Assembly: GCA_965199665.1 (NCBI GenBank)
Contig: CBDASO010000001.1
Coordinates: 372,001 to 436,000, forward strand
DNA: 64,000 bases
DNA from: JAVVHH01 sp965199665
GTDB lineage: Bacteria; Pseudomonadota; Alphaproteobacteria; Acetobacterales; Acetobacteraceae
Reading direction: 5' to 3'
In this document: piece after piece, positions 16,584-24,650 of the stretch
Position numbering within the stretch: the stretch's first letter is position 1
Layout of the letters: the number at the start of each line of letters is the position of its first letter
Translations under genes and position numbers: made by a program
Notes under the pieces: generated by a model
Seen by the model: the letters and a program-made list of their open reading frames with translations, nothing else
Told to the model about the DNA's origin: nothing
Database searches by the model: none

Positions 16584-17133
16584 CCGCCTGCTGCTCCATC
16601 ATGCGATCGCGGAAAGCGGCAAACTTTTCCGGGATTTGCAGGTCGAACTTCTTGGCCCAGGTCAGCATGGTGAACAGGTAGCAATCGGCGACGGTCATCG
16701 TGTCGCCGAACAGGAAGTCACCCTTCATCGTGCTCGCGAGGTAATCCATCCGCTTGCCGAGCAGGGTGGCGGCCTGCGACTTGGCCGCGTCGTCGGCGCC
16801 GGCGAAGAAGGGCTTGAAGCTCTTGTGCAGCTCCGTCGAGATGAACGCCAACGCCTGCAGCAAGTGGGTGTGGCCCATCGGGCCGGGCAGGGCCACCGCG
16901 CTGTTCTGGTGCGCGATCCAGTCGAGGATGGCGACGTTCTCCGTCAGCAGCTCGCCGGAATCGAGGCGTAGTGCCGGAACGTAGCCCTTGGGGTTGATGG
17001 TGGCGTAATCCTCGCCGGAGGCAGTCCGCTTGGCCTTGAGGTCCACCTTCTCGTGCTCGAAGGACAGCCCGGCCTGATGCAGGGCAATGTGGTCGGCGAG
17101 GCTACAGGCGCCGGGGGCGAAATACAGCTTCAT
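16549..17133 (-). CDS. Beta-class glutathione S-transferase
   Basis: Cytoplasmic detoxification enzyme of 194 residues, slightly shorter than the ~200 typical of the class. The thioredoxin-fold N-terminal half includes MKLYFAPGACS, with Cys10 as the class-specific residue, NPKGYVPAL (cis-Pro loop) and LLTENVAILDWIA (glutathione-binding). The C-terminal helical domain includes TVADCYLFTMLTWAKKF. ATG at 17133 follows AGGAGA. The gene converges on the MFS exporter and diverges from the P450, consistent with xenobiotic handling; that grouping is inference. Confidence 0.9.
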   Translation of the reverse strand: MKLYFAPGACSLADHIALHQAGLSFEHEKVDLKAKRTASGEDYATINPKGYVPALRLDSGELLTENVAILDWIAHQNSAVALPGPMGHTHLLQALAFISTELHKSFKPFFAGADDAAKSQAATLLGKRMDYLASTMKGDFLFGDTMTVADCYLFTMLTWAKKFDLQIPEKFAAFRDRMMEQQAVRTAMEHEGLR

Positions 17134-17254
17134 GGGGGAAATCTCCTGGTGCCGGGGCGCCGGGCGCCCACTCTGGCTGGTTACCAACGCCCGGCCACCG
17201 GACAGGGTTCGCGCCCGCCCTTGCCCCCGGCGGCCGAAGCGGCAGAATGGGCGC

Positions 17255-18499
17255 ATGGGGGAAACGATGGGGGACCGCGGCCTGGCGGAGACGTTCGACC
17301 TGGCGCACCTGTCGCCGGCGTTCCTCGACGACCCGTATCCGACCTACCGCGCTCTGCGACGGTTCGCGCCGGTCAAGCCGATGGGCAACGGCCAATGGGC
17401 CGTGTCCCGCTACGACGACCTGGCGGCGATCTACCGTGACACCGCGCTGTATTCGTCGAGCAAGACGGTGGAGTTCCTGCCCAAATTCGGCCGGACGCCA
17501 CTCTACGAACACCACACGACCTCGCTCGTGTTCAACGACCCGCCGCGGCATGGGCGCGTCCGCCGGCTGATCGCCGGAGCGCTGACGCCGCGGGCGATCG
17601 GCGCGCTGGAGCCGGAACTCCGCGCGTTGGTCGATCGGCTGCTGGCGGCCATGGCGGCGCGGTCAGGCCCGGTGGACCTCATCGAGGAGTTCGCCGCCGC
17701 CATCCCGGTCGAGGTGATCGGCAACCTGCTCGGCGTGCCGGTCGACGAGCGGGGCCCGTTGCGCGCCTGGTCGCTCGCCATCCTGGGCGCGCTGGAGCCG
17801 GTGCCGAGCCCGGCGCAACTCGCCGCCGGCAACGCTGGGGTCACCGACTTCCTGGCCTACCTGCGAACCCTGGTCGCCCGCCGCCGCGACGCTCCCGGCG
17901 ACCCGGCGCGCGACGTGCTGACCCGGCTGCTGCAGGGCGACGCCGCCGGCGACCGGCTGGACGAGGCGGAGCTGCTGCACAACTGCATCTTCCTGCTCAA
18001 TGCGGGCCACGAGACGACCACCAACCTGATCGGTAACGCCTTGGTCCTGCTGCATGACCATCCCGACCAGCGCGCCCGCCTGCGCGCCGAGCCCGGGCTC
18101 ATCAAGCCGGCGATCGAGGAGGTGCTCCGGTGCGAAAGCTCCAACCAGCTCGGCAATCGCCGCACCACCGCACCGGTCACCCTGGGCGGCGTCGCACTCC
18201 CGGCCGGCGCGGAGCTGGCGCTCTGCATCGGCGCCGCCAACCGGGACGAGACGCAGTTCCCCGAGCCCGACCGCTTCGACATCGGGCGCACGCCCAACCG
18301 GCACCTCGCCTTCGCCGCCGGGCCGCACCAATGCGTCGGCATGAGCCTGGCGCGGCTGGAGGGTGCGGTGGCGATCGGCGCGCTGGTCGAGCGCTTTCCC
18401 GACTACCGTCTCGCCGGACCGCCCGAGCGCGGCGGCCGCGCCCGCTTCCGCGGCTTCGCCCGCATCGCCTGCCACCTGCTGCCGGAGAACCCCGCGTGA
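17255..18499 (+). CDS. Cytochrome P450
   Basis: A soluble bacterial monooxygenase of 414 residues. The oxygen-binding I-helix motif NAGHETTTN is near 249, the ExxR motif is in EEVLRCES near 287, and the haem loop FAAGPHQCVGMSLAR has the haem-ligating Cys at 360. An alternative ATG at 17267 has the better ribosome site (GGGGGAA). No ferredoxin or reductase gene is adjacent, so electrons must come from elsewhere. The TGA stop overlaps the GTG start of a binding protein (GTGA at 18496-18499), so the enzyme is translationally coupled to a periplasmic receptor. The substrate is unknown; LCXSSNQLGNRR-like residues after ExxR resemble CYP107/CYP109-type bacterial P450s only loosely. Confidence 0.93.
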   Translation: MGETMGDRGLAETFDLAHLSPAFLDDPYPTYRALRRFAPVKPMGNGQWAVSRYDDLAAIYRDTALYSSSKTVEFLPKFGRTPLYEHHTTSLVFNDPPRHGRVRRLIAGALTPRAIGALEPELRALVDRLLAAMAARSGPVDLIEEFAAAIPVEVIGNLLGVPVDERGPLRAWSLAILGALEPVPSPAQLAAGNAGVTDFLAYLRTLVARRRDAPGDPARDVLTRLLQGDAAGDRLDEAELLHNCIFLLNAGHETTTNLIGNALVLLHDHPDQRARLRAEPGLIKPAIEEVLRCESSNQLGNRRTTAPVTLGGVALPAGAELALCIGAANRDETQFPEPDRFDIGRTPNRHLAFAAGPHQCVGMSLARLEGAVAIGALVERFPDYRLAGPPERGGRARFRGFARIACHLLPENPA

Positions 18500-19689
18500 C
18501 CCCTTCGTTGACCCGCCGCACCCTGCTCGCCGCCACCGCTGCCGGGGTGGGCCGCGCCCGGGCCCAGGGCGCGGCCGACCGCATCCGCATCGGCGTGCTC
18601 AACGACAGCGCCGGCCCGTATGCGAGCAGCGGCGGTCCGGGCTCGGTGGTCGCCGCCAAGTTGGCGCTGGCCGATTGGGGGCCGACCGTGCTGGGCAAGC
18701 CGATCGAGATCATCACCGCCGACACGCAGAACAAGCCGGACGTCGCGGCCGCCATCGCCCGGCAATGGTATGATGACGGGGTCGACGCGATCACCGACCT
18801 GCCGGTCACCCCGGTGGCGCTCGCGGTGCAGGGCATTGCCAAGGAGAAAGGCAAGACGGTGATGATCACGGCGTCGGCCGTGACGGAGTTCACCAGCAAA
18901 TTCTGCTCGCCGGTCAGCTCCCACTGGGCGGACGACACCCACGCCATGGCGGCGGCGAGCGGGCAGGTGCTGACCGGGCTCGGCGGCAAGTCGTGGTTCT
19001 TCATCACGGTCGATTTCAGCTTCGGCCTCGGTCTGCAGGCGGCGGCGACGGAGGTGGTGGAGGCCAATGGCGGCCGGGTCGTGGGGTCCGCCAAATTCCC
19101 CATCGGCAATACCGATTTCTCGTCGCAGATCCTGCAGGCACAGACCTCGGGCGCCCAGGTGATCGGCCTGGCGGCGGTCGGCGCGGACCAGGTCAACCTG
19201 ATCAAGCAGGCCTCCGAGTTCGGCCTGGCGACCCGCGGTTCACAGACCCTGGCCGGCTTCCTGGTCTACATCCCCGACATCGCCGCGCTGGGCCTCCCGG
19301 TGGCGCAAGGGCTGAGCTTCGGCGCCAATTTCTACTGGGACAGCAACGACCGCACCCGCGCCTTTGCCGGGCGCTTCCTGGCCGAGCGCCGGATCGTGCC
19401 CAACAAGAACCAGGCCGCCATCTATGCCGCCACGTTGCACTTTCTTCGCGCGACCGCGGCGGCCGGGTCGCGCGACGCGCTGGCGATCAACCGGGCCATG
19501 CGCGCCTTGCCGGTGGACTGGTTTGGCGAGGCCGTCACGCTGCGCGCCGACGGCCGGTTGATGACGCCGATGACCGCGTATCGCGTGAAGGCGCCGGCGG
19601 AGAGCAAGGGGCCGTTCGACTTCTACACGCCGATCGGGCACCTGACCCCGGAGCAGGCCTTTCTCCCGCCCAATCCGGCCTGCGCCTGA
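18496..19689 (+). CDS. Orphan ABC substrate-binding protein, branched-chain amino acid (HAAT) type, paralogue 1
   Basis: Exported periplasmic-binding fold protein of 397 residues. A twin-arginine-like signal (LTRRTLLAATAAGVG) is followed by IRIGVLNDSAGPYAS, the usual start of the Leu/Ile/Val-binding family. Segments ITADTQNKPDV, NTDFSSQILQAQTSGA and WDSNDRTRAFAGRF recur in closely similar form in the proteins at 22202 and 62288, so the three are paralogues. The GTG start overlaps the P450 stop. There is no permease or ATPase nearby. It probably captures the P450 substrate, or a precursor of it, using a shared permease; a sensory role is the alternative. Confidence 0.85.
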   Translation: MTPSLTRRTLLAATAAGVGRARAQGAADRIRIGVLNDSAGPYASSGGPGSVVAAKLALADWGPTVLGKPIEIITADTQNKPDVAAAIARQWYDDGVDAITDLPVTPVALAVQGIAKEKGKTVMITASAVTEFTSKFCSPVSSHWADDTHAMAAASGQVLTGLGGKSWFFITVDFSFGLGLQAAATEVVEANGGRVVGSAKFPIGNTDFSSQILQAQTSGAQVIGLAAVGADQVNLIKQASEFGLATRGSQTLAGFLVYIPDIAALGLPVAQGLSFGANFYWDSNDRTRAFAGRFLAERRIVPNKNQAAIYAATLHFLRATAAAGSRDALAINRAMRALPVDWFGEAVTLRADGRLMTPMTAYRVKAPAESKGPFDFYTPIGHLTPEQAFLPPNPACA

Positions 19690-19736
19690 CCGCGGCACAC
19701 CGTTTGCTCAGCTCCGGTTCGTTGGGAGAACCGATC

Positions 19737-21242
19737 ATGCGTGCCACCCTCGTCGCCACCTGCCTGCTCGCTCTGGCGCCACACGCCGCCTGTGCCGGGG
19801 GCACGCTCCGTTTCGCGCTCGACTTCGATTTCGACACCTTCGACCCCGCCCGCAGCGGCTCCTACATCGAGCGCGTGGTCAACACGGCCATGTGCGACCA
19901 GCTCATCGACATCGACGCCAAGCTGAACCTGGTGCCGCAATTGGCCACGAGCTGGGAGTGGTCGGCCGATAAGCTGGCGCTCACGCTGCACTTGCGCCCA
20001 GGCGTGGTGTTCTCCGACGGTGCGCCGTTCGACGCCGAGGCGGTACGCGCCAACCTGGAGCGCTATCGGACCGCGCCCTACAGCCTGCGCCGCGGCGAGC
20101 TCAAATCCGTCGCCGGCGTGGACGTGGTCGATCCGCTGACGGTGCGGGTGCGCCTGTCCGAACCCTATGCGCCGCTGCCGTCGCTGCTCGCCAACCGGCC
20201 CGGGCTGATGCTGTCGCCGCGCATCCTGGACCGGCCCACCGCCGACATCTCGGCCCATCCGGTCTGCGCCGGCCCGTTCACGCTGACCGAGCGCGTGGCG
20301 CAGGACCACATCACGCTGCAGCGCTCGCCCACGTACTGGAACGCCGCGGCCGTGCAGCTCGACCGGGTCGAGTTCAAGATCATGGTCGACAGCACCGTCC
20401 GGCTGGTGAACCTGCAATCCGGCCAGCTCGACGTCGCCAACCGGCTCGCCGCGACCGACGTGCCGGCTGTGGCGGCCGACAAGCGGCTGCGCGTCGTGTC
20501 CTCACCCTCGCTCGGCTTTCAGATCGTGTCGTTCAATCTCGGCCGCGGGCCGGCGGGCGACACGCCGTTCGCGCGGGATGTGCGGGTGCGGCAGGCCTTC
20601 GCCAAGTCGATCGACCGCGCCGGGCTCAACGCGGTGGTGTTCGACGGGCGCATGATCCCCAGCGCGCAGACGGAGGCGCCGGGCAGCCCTTTCTTCGACC
20701 CGGCTTTCCCCGCGCCGCCGCGCGACCTCGAGGGCGCCAAGCGCCTGCTGGCCGAGGCCGGCGTGCCGCACCCCAAGCTGACCTACAACGTCAGCAACGG
20801 CCCCACCGACGTGCAGCTCGGCGAGGTGATCCAGGCCATGGCGGGCGAGGCCGGCTTCGAGGTGTCGGTGGTGAAAGGCGAGTCGGTGTCGCAGACCCGC
20901 GCCGCCATCGATGGCGACTACCAGGCCTACCAGGCGATCTGGAGCGGACGGCCCGATCCGGACGGCAACCTGTCGCTCTGGATGCGGTGCGGCGCCGCGC
21001 TGAACTGGACGGGCTGGTGCAACAAGGACATGGACGCCGCCCTGGACCGCGCCGCCGCCGCTCCGGACGACGACGCCCGCGCCCAGGCCTACCATGACGC
21101 GAACGCGATCTGGCAGCGCGAGATGCCCTACCTGGTGCTCTACCACTTCACTTGGTTCTGGGGCCTCTCCGACCGCGTCACCGGCTTCACCCCCCGCCCG
21201 GACGGCCTGGTCCGCCTAACGGACCTCACCGTCCGGCCCTGA
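19737..21242 (+). CDS. Orphan ABC substrate-binding protein, oligopeptide/dipeptide (DppA) type
   Basis: Family 5 periplasmic binding protein, 501 residues. Signal peptide MRATLVATCLLALAPHAACA, then GGTLRFALDFDFDTFDPA. Family features include LAPQLATSWEWS-like context (here LVPQLATSWEWSADK), the LRPGVVFSDGAPFDAEAV segment and RVRQAFAKSIDRAGLNAVVF. GGGAGA precedes the ATG. It follows the HAAT-type receptor by 47 bases, so both may be expressed with the P450. No Dpp/Opp permease genes follow. Ligands of this family range from peptides to glycosides and nickel, so none is assigned. Confidence 0.85.
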   Translation: MRATLVATCLLALAPHAACAGGTLRFALDFDFDTFDPARSGSYIERVVNTAMCDQLIDIDAKLNLVPQLATSWEWSADKLALTLHLRPGVVFSDGAPFDAEAVRANLERYRTAPYSLRRGELKSVAGVDVVDPLTVRVRLSEPYAPLPSLLANRPGLMLSPRILDRPTADISAHPVCAGPFTLTERVAQDHITLQRSPTYWNAAAVQLDRVEFKIMVDSTVRLVNLQSGQLDVANRLAATDVPAVAADKRLRVVSSPSLGFQIVSFNLGRGPAGDTPFARDVRVRQAFAKSIDRAGLNAVVFDGRMIPSAQTEAPGSPFFDPAFPAPPRDLEGAKRLLAEAGVPHPKLTYNVSNGPTDVQLGEVIQAMAGEAGFEVSVVKGESVSQTRAAIDGDYQAYQAIWSGRPDPDGNLSLWMRCGAALNWTGWCNKDMDAALDRAAAAPDDDARAQAYHDANAIWQREMPYLVLYHFTWFWGLSDRVTGFTPRPDGLVRLTDLTVRP

Positions 21243-22124
21243 CGCGGCGTGACGCGACCCCGGCTCGACCGTCCGCGCCTCGATCGCGAGGAGCTTGGCC
21301 AGGCCGATCGTCTCGTGCACGCGTGCGCCCTCGGCCTCCGCATCGCCGATCGCCGGGTCGGCGCGGCCGGCCGCGAGCGCGGCGTAGCTCTCGCGCAGCG
21401 CCCGATGCATGGCGAGCAGCGGCGTGGAAGGGTCCACGATCAGGGTGTAGCCCAGCCCGGCGAGCTCGGCGGAGGTCAGCGCGGCGTCGGCCAGCCCGCC
21501 GGCCGGAGTCATGTACATGAGCGGGTGCGGTAGCCGCTCGGCGATCGCGCGCAGGTCCTCCGGGGCGCGGGCGAGCACGAACAACATGTCCGCACCGGCC
21601 CGGGCATAGGCCTCGCCGCGGCGCAACGCCTCGTCCAGCCCGTCGGTGCGCAGCGCGTTGGTGCGCGCAATCAGCACGAAGTCGGGGTCGCGCCGCGCGG
21701 CGACGGCCTCGGCGACCTTGGCGACCATCAACTCGGTCGGCACGATGTGCTCGAGCCCGACATGGTGATGCGCGCGCTTGGGCAGGATCTGATCCTCGAT
21801 CTCGATCGCGGCGAAGCCGGCCGCCTCCGCGGTGCCGATCGTGCGGTGGATGTGCATGGGGTCGCCCCAGCCGCAGGCCCCGTCCAGGATCAACGGCAGC
21901 GACGACACGGCCGTGATCCCCAAGCCGGCGCCCACCATGTCGGCGAGCGACAGGTTGGCTTCCGTCACCGTGGTGAGATAGCCCATCGCGCCGCCGCCCA
22001 AATAGAGGGCGCCGAACCCGGCCTGCTCGGCCAGCTTCGCCATCATGGCGTTCAGCACCAGCGGCGCCACCGTGGGGCCGGGGCCCTCGATCAGGCGGCG
22101 CAGACTCCCGCGTCCGTTCGGCAT
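21216..22124 (-). CDS. Isocitrate lyase/phosphoenolpyruvate mutase-family enzyme
   Basis: A 302-residue TIM-barrel enzyme acting at C-C or P-C bonds of 2-oxoacid-type substrates. The metal and substrate region includes EIEDQILPKRAHHH (equivalent to the catalytic loop of the superfamily) and LIARTNALRTDG. GWGDPMHIHRTIGTAEAAG matches the ICL/PEP mutase fold. ATG at 22124 has an excellent ribosome site (GGAGGAA); the frame is open to 22184. Oxaloacetate decarboxylase, methylisocitrate lyase-like or carboxyphosphonate mutase activity are all possible. It is divergent from the orphan receptor at 22202 with only 77 bases between, so joint regulation is likely. Confidence 0.85.
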   Translation of the reverse strand: MPNGRGSLRRLIEGPGPTVAPLVLNAMMAKLAEQAGFGALYLGGGAMGYLTTVTEANLSLADMVGAGLGITAVSSLPLILDGACGWGDPMHIHRTIGTAEAAGFAAIEIEDQILPKRAHHHVGLEHIVPTELMVAKVAEAVAARRDPDFVLIARTNALRTDGLDEALRRGEAYARAGADMLFVLARAPEDLRAIAERLPHPLMYMTPAGGLADAALTSAELAGLGYTLIVDPSTPLLAMHRALRESYAALAAGRADPAIGDAEAEGARVHETIGLAKLLAIEARTVEPGSRHAASGPDGEVR

Positions 22125-22201
22125 CGTTCCTCCATGTTCGGTCGCGCTTGGCGGTGCCGACCGGGGGCAGTAGCGTCCCATCAAAACGGGGAGGGAACAA
22201 C

Positions 22202-23437
22202 ATGATCGATCGCGTGAGCCGCCGCAGTTTCGCGGCCGGGTCGGTCGCCGCCGGCGCGCTCGCCTGGACCGGGGCCGCCCGCGCCGCCCGCCCGATCCGC
22301 ATCGGCGTCCTGACGGAGTTGTCGGGCCCCAACACGTCCGGCACCGGGCCGGGCTCCGTGCTCGCGGCGCAGATGGCGGTCGCCGACGCCGCCGCGGCCG
22401 ACCCGGCGCTGCCCGTCGAGCTCCTCTCCGCCGACCACCAGGCCTCCGCCGACACCGCGCTGCAGATCGCGCGCGACTGGCTGGACAGGCAGGACGTGGA
22501 CGCGATCGTCAACGTCAACAACTCCGCCGCCGCCCTGGCCGTGGCCGACCTGGTGCGCCAGCGCGACAAGGTGGCGCTGTTCTCCGCGCCCGCCAGCTCC
22601 GCGCTGACCGGCACGGCGTGCGGGCCCAATCACGTGCAATGGACCTACGATAGCTGGGCGCTGGGCAATGCGGCCGGCACCGCCGTGACCCGCAGCGGCG
22701 GCACCACCTGGTTCATCATCGGCGCCGATTATACCTTCGGCAAAACGCTGGCCGCGGACACGGAGCGCGCGGTCGTTGCCGCGGGCGGCCGGGTGCTCGG
22801 CCAGGTGTTCACGCCCTATCCGGCCACCACCGACTTCTCCTCCTTCCTGCTCCAGGCGCAGGCGAGCGGGGCCAAGGTGATCGCCTTCGCCAATAGCGGC
22901 ACCAACACGACCAACTGCATCAAGCAGGCCGGCGAGTTCGGCCTGACGCGGAACGGCACCACGCTCGCGGCCATGCTGCTGACGATCGCCGACGTCCATG
23001 CGCTGGGGCTGGACGTCGCGAGCGGGCTCGTACTAGCCTCGCCCTTCTACTGGGACCTCGACGACGGCACGCGTGCCTGGAGCCGGCGCTTCGGCGCCGC
23101 GTTCGGCGGCACCATGCCGACCATGTTCCAGGCCGGCGACTACTCCGCCGTCACCCACTATCTCAAAACCGTCCGCCGCATGGGCGCGGAGGCCGCGCAG
23201 CGCAGCGGGGCGGCCACGGTCGCCGCCATGAAGGCGCTGCCCACCGACGACCCCCTGTTCGGCCCCGGCTCGATCCGGCCAGACGGACGGAAGCTGAACC
23301 CGATGTACCTGTTCCGGGTAAAGGCACCGGCCGAAAGCCAGGGCGAGTGGGACCTCTACACCCGAGTCGATACCGTGCCGCAGGAGCAAGCCTTCCGGCC
23401 GCTCGCCGCCGGGAGCTGCCCGATGGTCAAGGCCTAG
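22202..23437 (+). CDS. Orphan ABC substrate-binding protein, HAAT type, paralogue 2
   Basis: 411-residue exported receptor with a twin-arginine signal (VSRRSFAAGSVAAGALAW). The mature start is IRIGVLTELSGPNTSG, with later LSADHQASADT, TTDFSSFLLQAQASGA and WDLDDGTRAWSRRF, aligning with the proteins at 18496 and 62288. GGGAGGGAACAAC precedes the ATG. No permease or ATPase gene adjoins it. It faces the PEP mutase-family gene, which may use the imported compound. A palindromic element follows its stop codon directly and may act as terminator. Confidence 0.86.
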   Translation: MIDRVSRRSFAAGSVAAGALAWTGAARAARPIRIGVLTELSGPNTSGTGPGSVLAAQMAVADAAAADPALPVELLSADHQASADTALQIARDWLDRQDVDAIVNVNNSAAALAVADLVRQRDKVALFSAPASSALTGTACGPNHVQWTYDSWALGNAAGTAVTRSGGTTWFIIGADYTFGKTLAADTERAVVAAGGRVLGQVFTPYPATTDFSSFLLQAQASGAKVIAFANSGTNTTNCIKQAGEFGLTRNGTTLAAMLLTIADVHALGLDVASGLVLASPFYWDLDDGTRAWSRRFGAAFGGTMPTMFQAGDYSAVTHYLKTVRRMGAEAAQRSGAATVAAMKALPTDDPLFGPGSIRPDGRKLNPMYLFRVKAPAESQGEWDLYTRVDTVPQEQAFRPLAAGSCPMVKA

Positions 23438-23484
23438 AGCACCCTCCGACCGAACCGAGTCTGTTCGGTCGGAGAAAGTTGATC
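23438..23484. repeat. Palindromic intergenic element, copy 2 (possible terminator)
   Basis: A perfect 12-base-pair hairpin: CTCCGACCGAAC at 23444-23455, a 7-base loop, and GTTCGGTCGGAG at 23463-23474. It is flanked by AGCACC (23438-23443) and AAAGTTGATC. The same framework occurs at 178-227. It lies between the convergent stops of the receptor (23437) and uvdE (23487), so it could end both transcripts, although no U-run follows. The conservation of flanks beyond the stem argues for a dispersed repeat family. Confidence 0.7.
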
Positions 23485-23486
23485 AT

Positions 23487-24650
23487 CTAGTCGGCCGCTT
23501 CCCGAGCGCCCTCATCGACATCCGGGCCTTCTTCCGCGGCGACGCCTTGCTCCAGCCGGGCTTCGTCGGCGGCGTAGGCGCTGGCGTCGCGTTCGGTGAT
23601 GCCGAAGCGGGCGGCGACATCCGGCGCATAACGCAGAAGGTCAGGACGCAGCCGCAACAGGCTGAGATCTTTCGACTTACCCTCCATCATCACGTCGAAC
23701 ACCAGCCCGGCGGCGGTGCGCATGAAGGTGGCGAACTCGAACGGGTTGGTGAAGTCGGCGTGACCGGTCCAGATCGGCGGGCGCAATACCGTCTTGATCC
23801 GCGCGGTCGCCTTGACCGGCGCCTTGAGCAGTTCGCCCTTCTTACCGCCCGCCTTGCCGGCCTTGGCCGCGGCGCGCTGCTTGGGCGTGATCTTCTGCTT
23901 GATCTCCCGCAGCTCCGTCCGCGGCGAGGAGAAGTGGATCTTGGGACGCACGCCCGCGGGCCAGGAGGCGACGAAGCGCTCCAGCGTGTCGCGCATGTCG
24001 AGCCGCTCGGGGTTGAGGCACCAGAAATGCTGGTAGTCGAAGATCAGCCGCACCCCGGTGCGCTCGTGGATCCACAGCACGTCGGCGGCGGAGAAGCGGA
24101 TGTCGTCGTTTTCCAGCACCAGCCGGCGCTTGACGTGGTCCGGGCATTGCTCCCAGCCGGCGATCCAGCGGGCCCGGCTTTCGTCGTGATCGTCGTAGAC
24201 CCCGCCGACATGGGTGATCATGACGGCCTCGTCGTCCAGGCCCATCCGGTCCAGCATCTCGGCCTGGCTCGCCAGGTCCCAGATGCTCTTGCGGGTGAGC
24301 TCCGGGTTCGGCGCGTTGAGCAGCACGTATTGCGAGGGGTGGAACGACAGCCGGATGTCGTAGTCGCGCGCCTTGGCGCCGAACGCCGCCAGCTCCGCGT
24401 CGCTTTCGGCCACCATGCCGTGGAATTGCGGCAGGTCCGGATGGGTCGCATACGGCGCCAGGTCGGACGACATCCGGTACATGTCGAGCTTCTCTGCCTT
24501 GAGGTAGTCCAGGATGCGGTCGACGAACTCCAGCGACTGCTTGAGGTGCGGCCCCTTCTGCCAGCGCCGCGTGTCCTGCGAGGCGAGCCCGGCGCGGCCC
24601 ATCACCTTGACGGGGAAGCCCAGCCGGAGCGGGCGGTCGGAAGCGGTCAT
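23487..24650 (-). CDS. uvsE: UV damage endonuclease UvdE
   Basis: DNA repair endonuclease that nicks 5' to UV photoproducts; 387 residues with a TIM-barrel fold. The metal-binding residues are in conserved places: FHPSQY (about 103), ITHVGG (147), LENDD (180), LIFDYQHFW (203-210), KIHFSSPR (239), GHADF (297) and MEGKSKD (322-328). A Lys/Ala-rich stretch at about 249-292 is inserted between two barrel elements. The acidic C-terminus (GPDVDEGAREAAD) is probably disordered. ATG overlaps the stop of the DHH gene by four bases, so the two are coupled. Confidence 0.92.
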   Translation of the reverse strand: MTASDRPLRLGFPVKVMGRAGLASQDTRRWQKGPHLKQSLEFVDRILDYLKAEKLDMYRMSSDLAPYATHPDLPQFHGMVAESDAELAAFGAKARDYDIRLSFHPSQYVLLNAPNPELTRKSIWDLASQAEMLDRMGLDDEAVMITHVGGVYDDHDESRARWIAGWEQCPDHVKRRLVLENDDIRFSAADVLWIHERTGVRLIFDYQHFWCLNPERLDMRDTLERFVASWPAGVRPKIHFSSPRTELREIKQKITPKQRAAAKAGKAGGKKGELLKAPVKATARIKTVLRPPIWTGHADFTNPFEFATFMRTAAGLVFDVMMEGKSKDLSLLRLRPDLLRYAPDVAARFGITERDASAYAADEARLEQGVAAEEGPDVDEGAREAAD

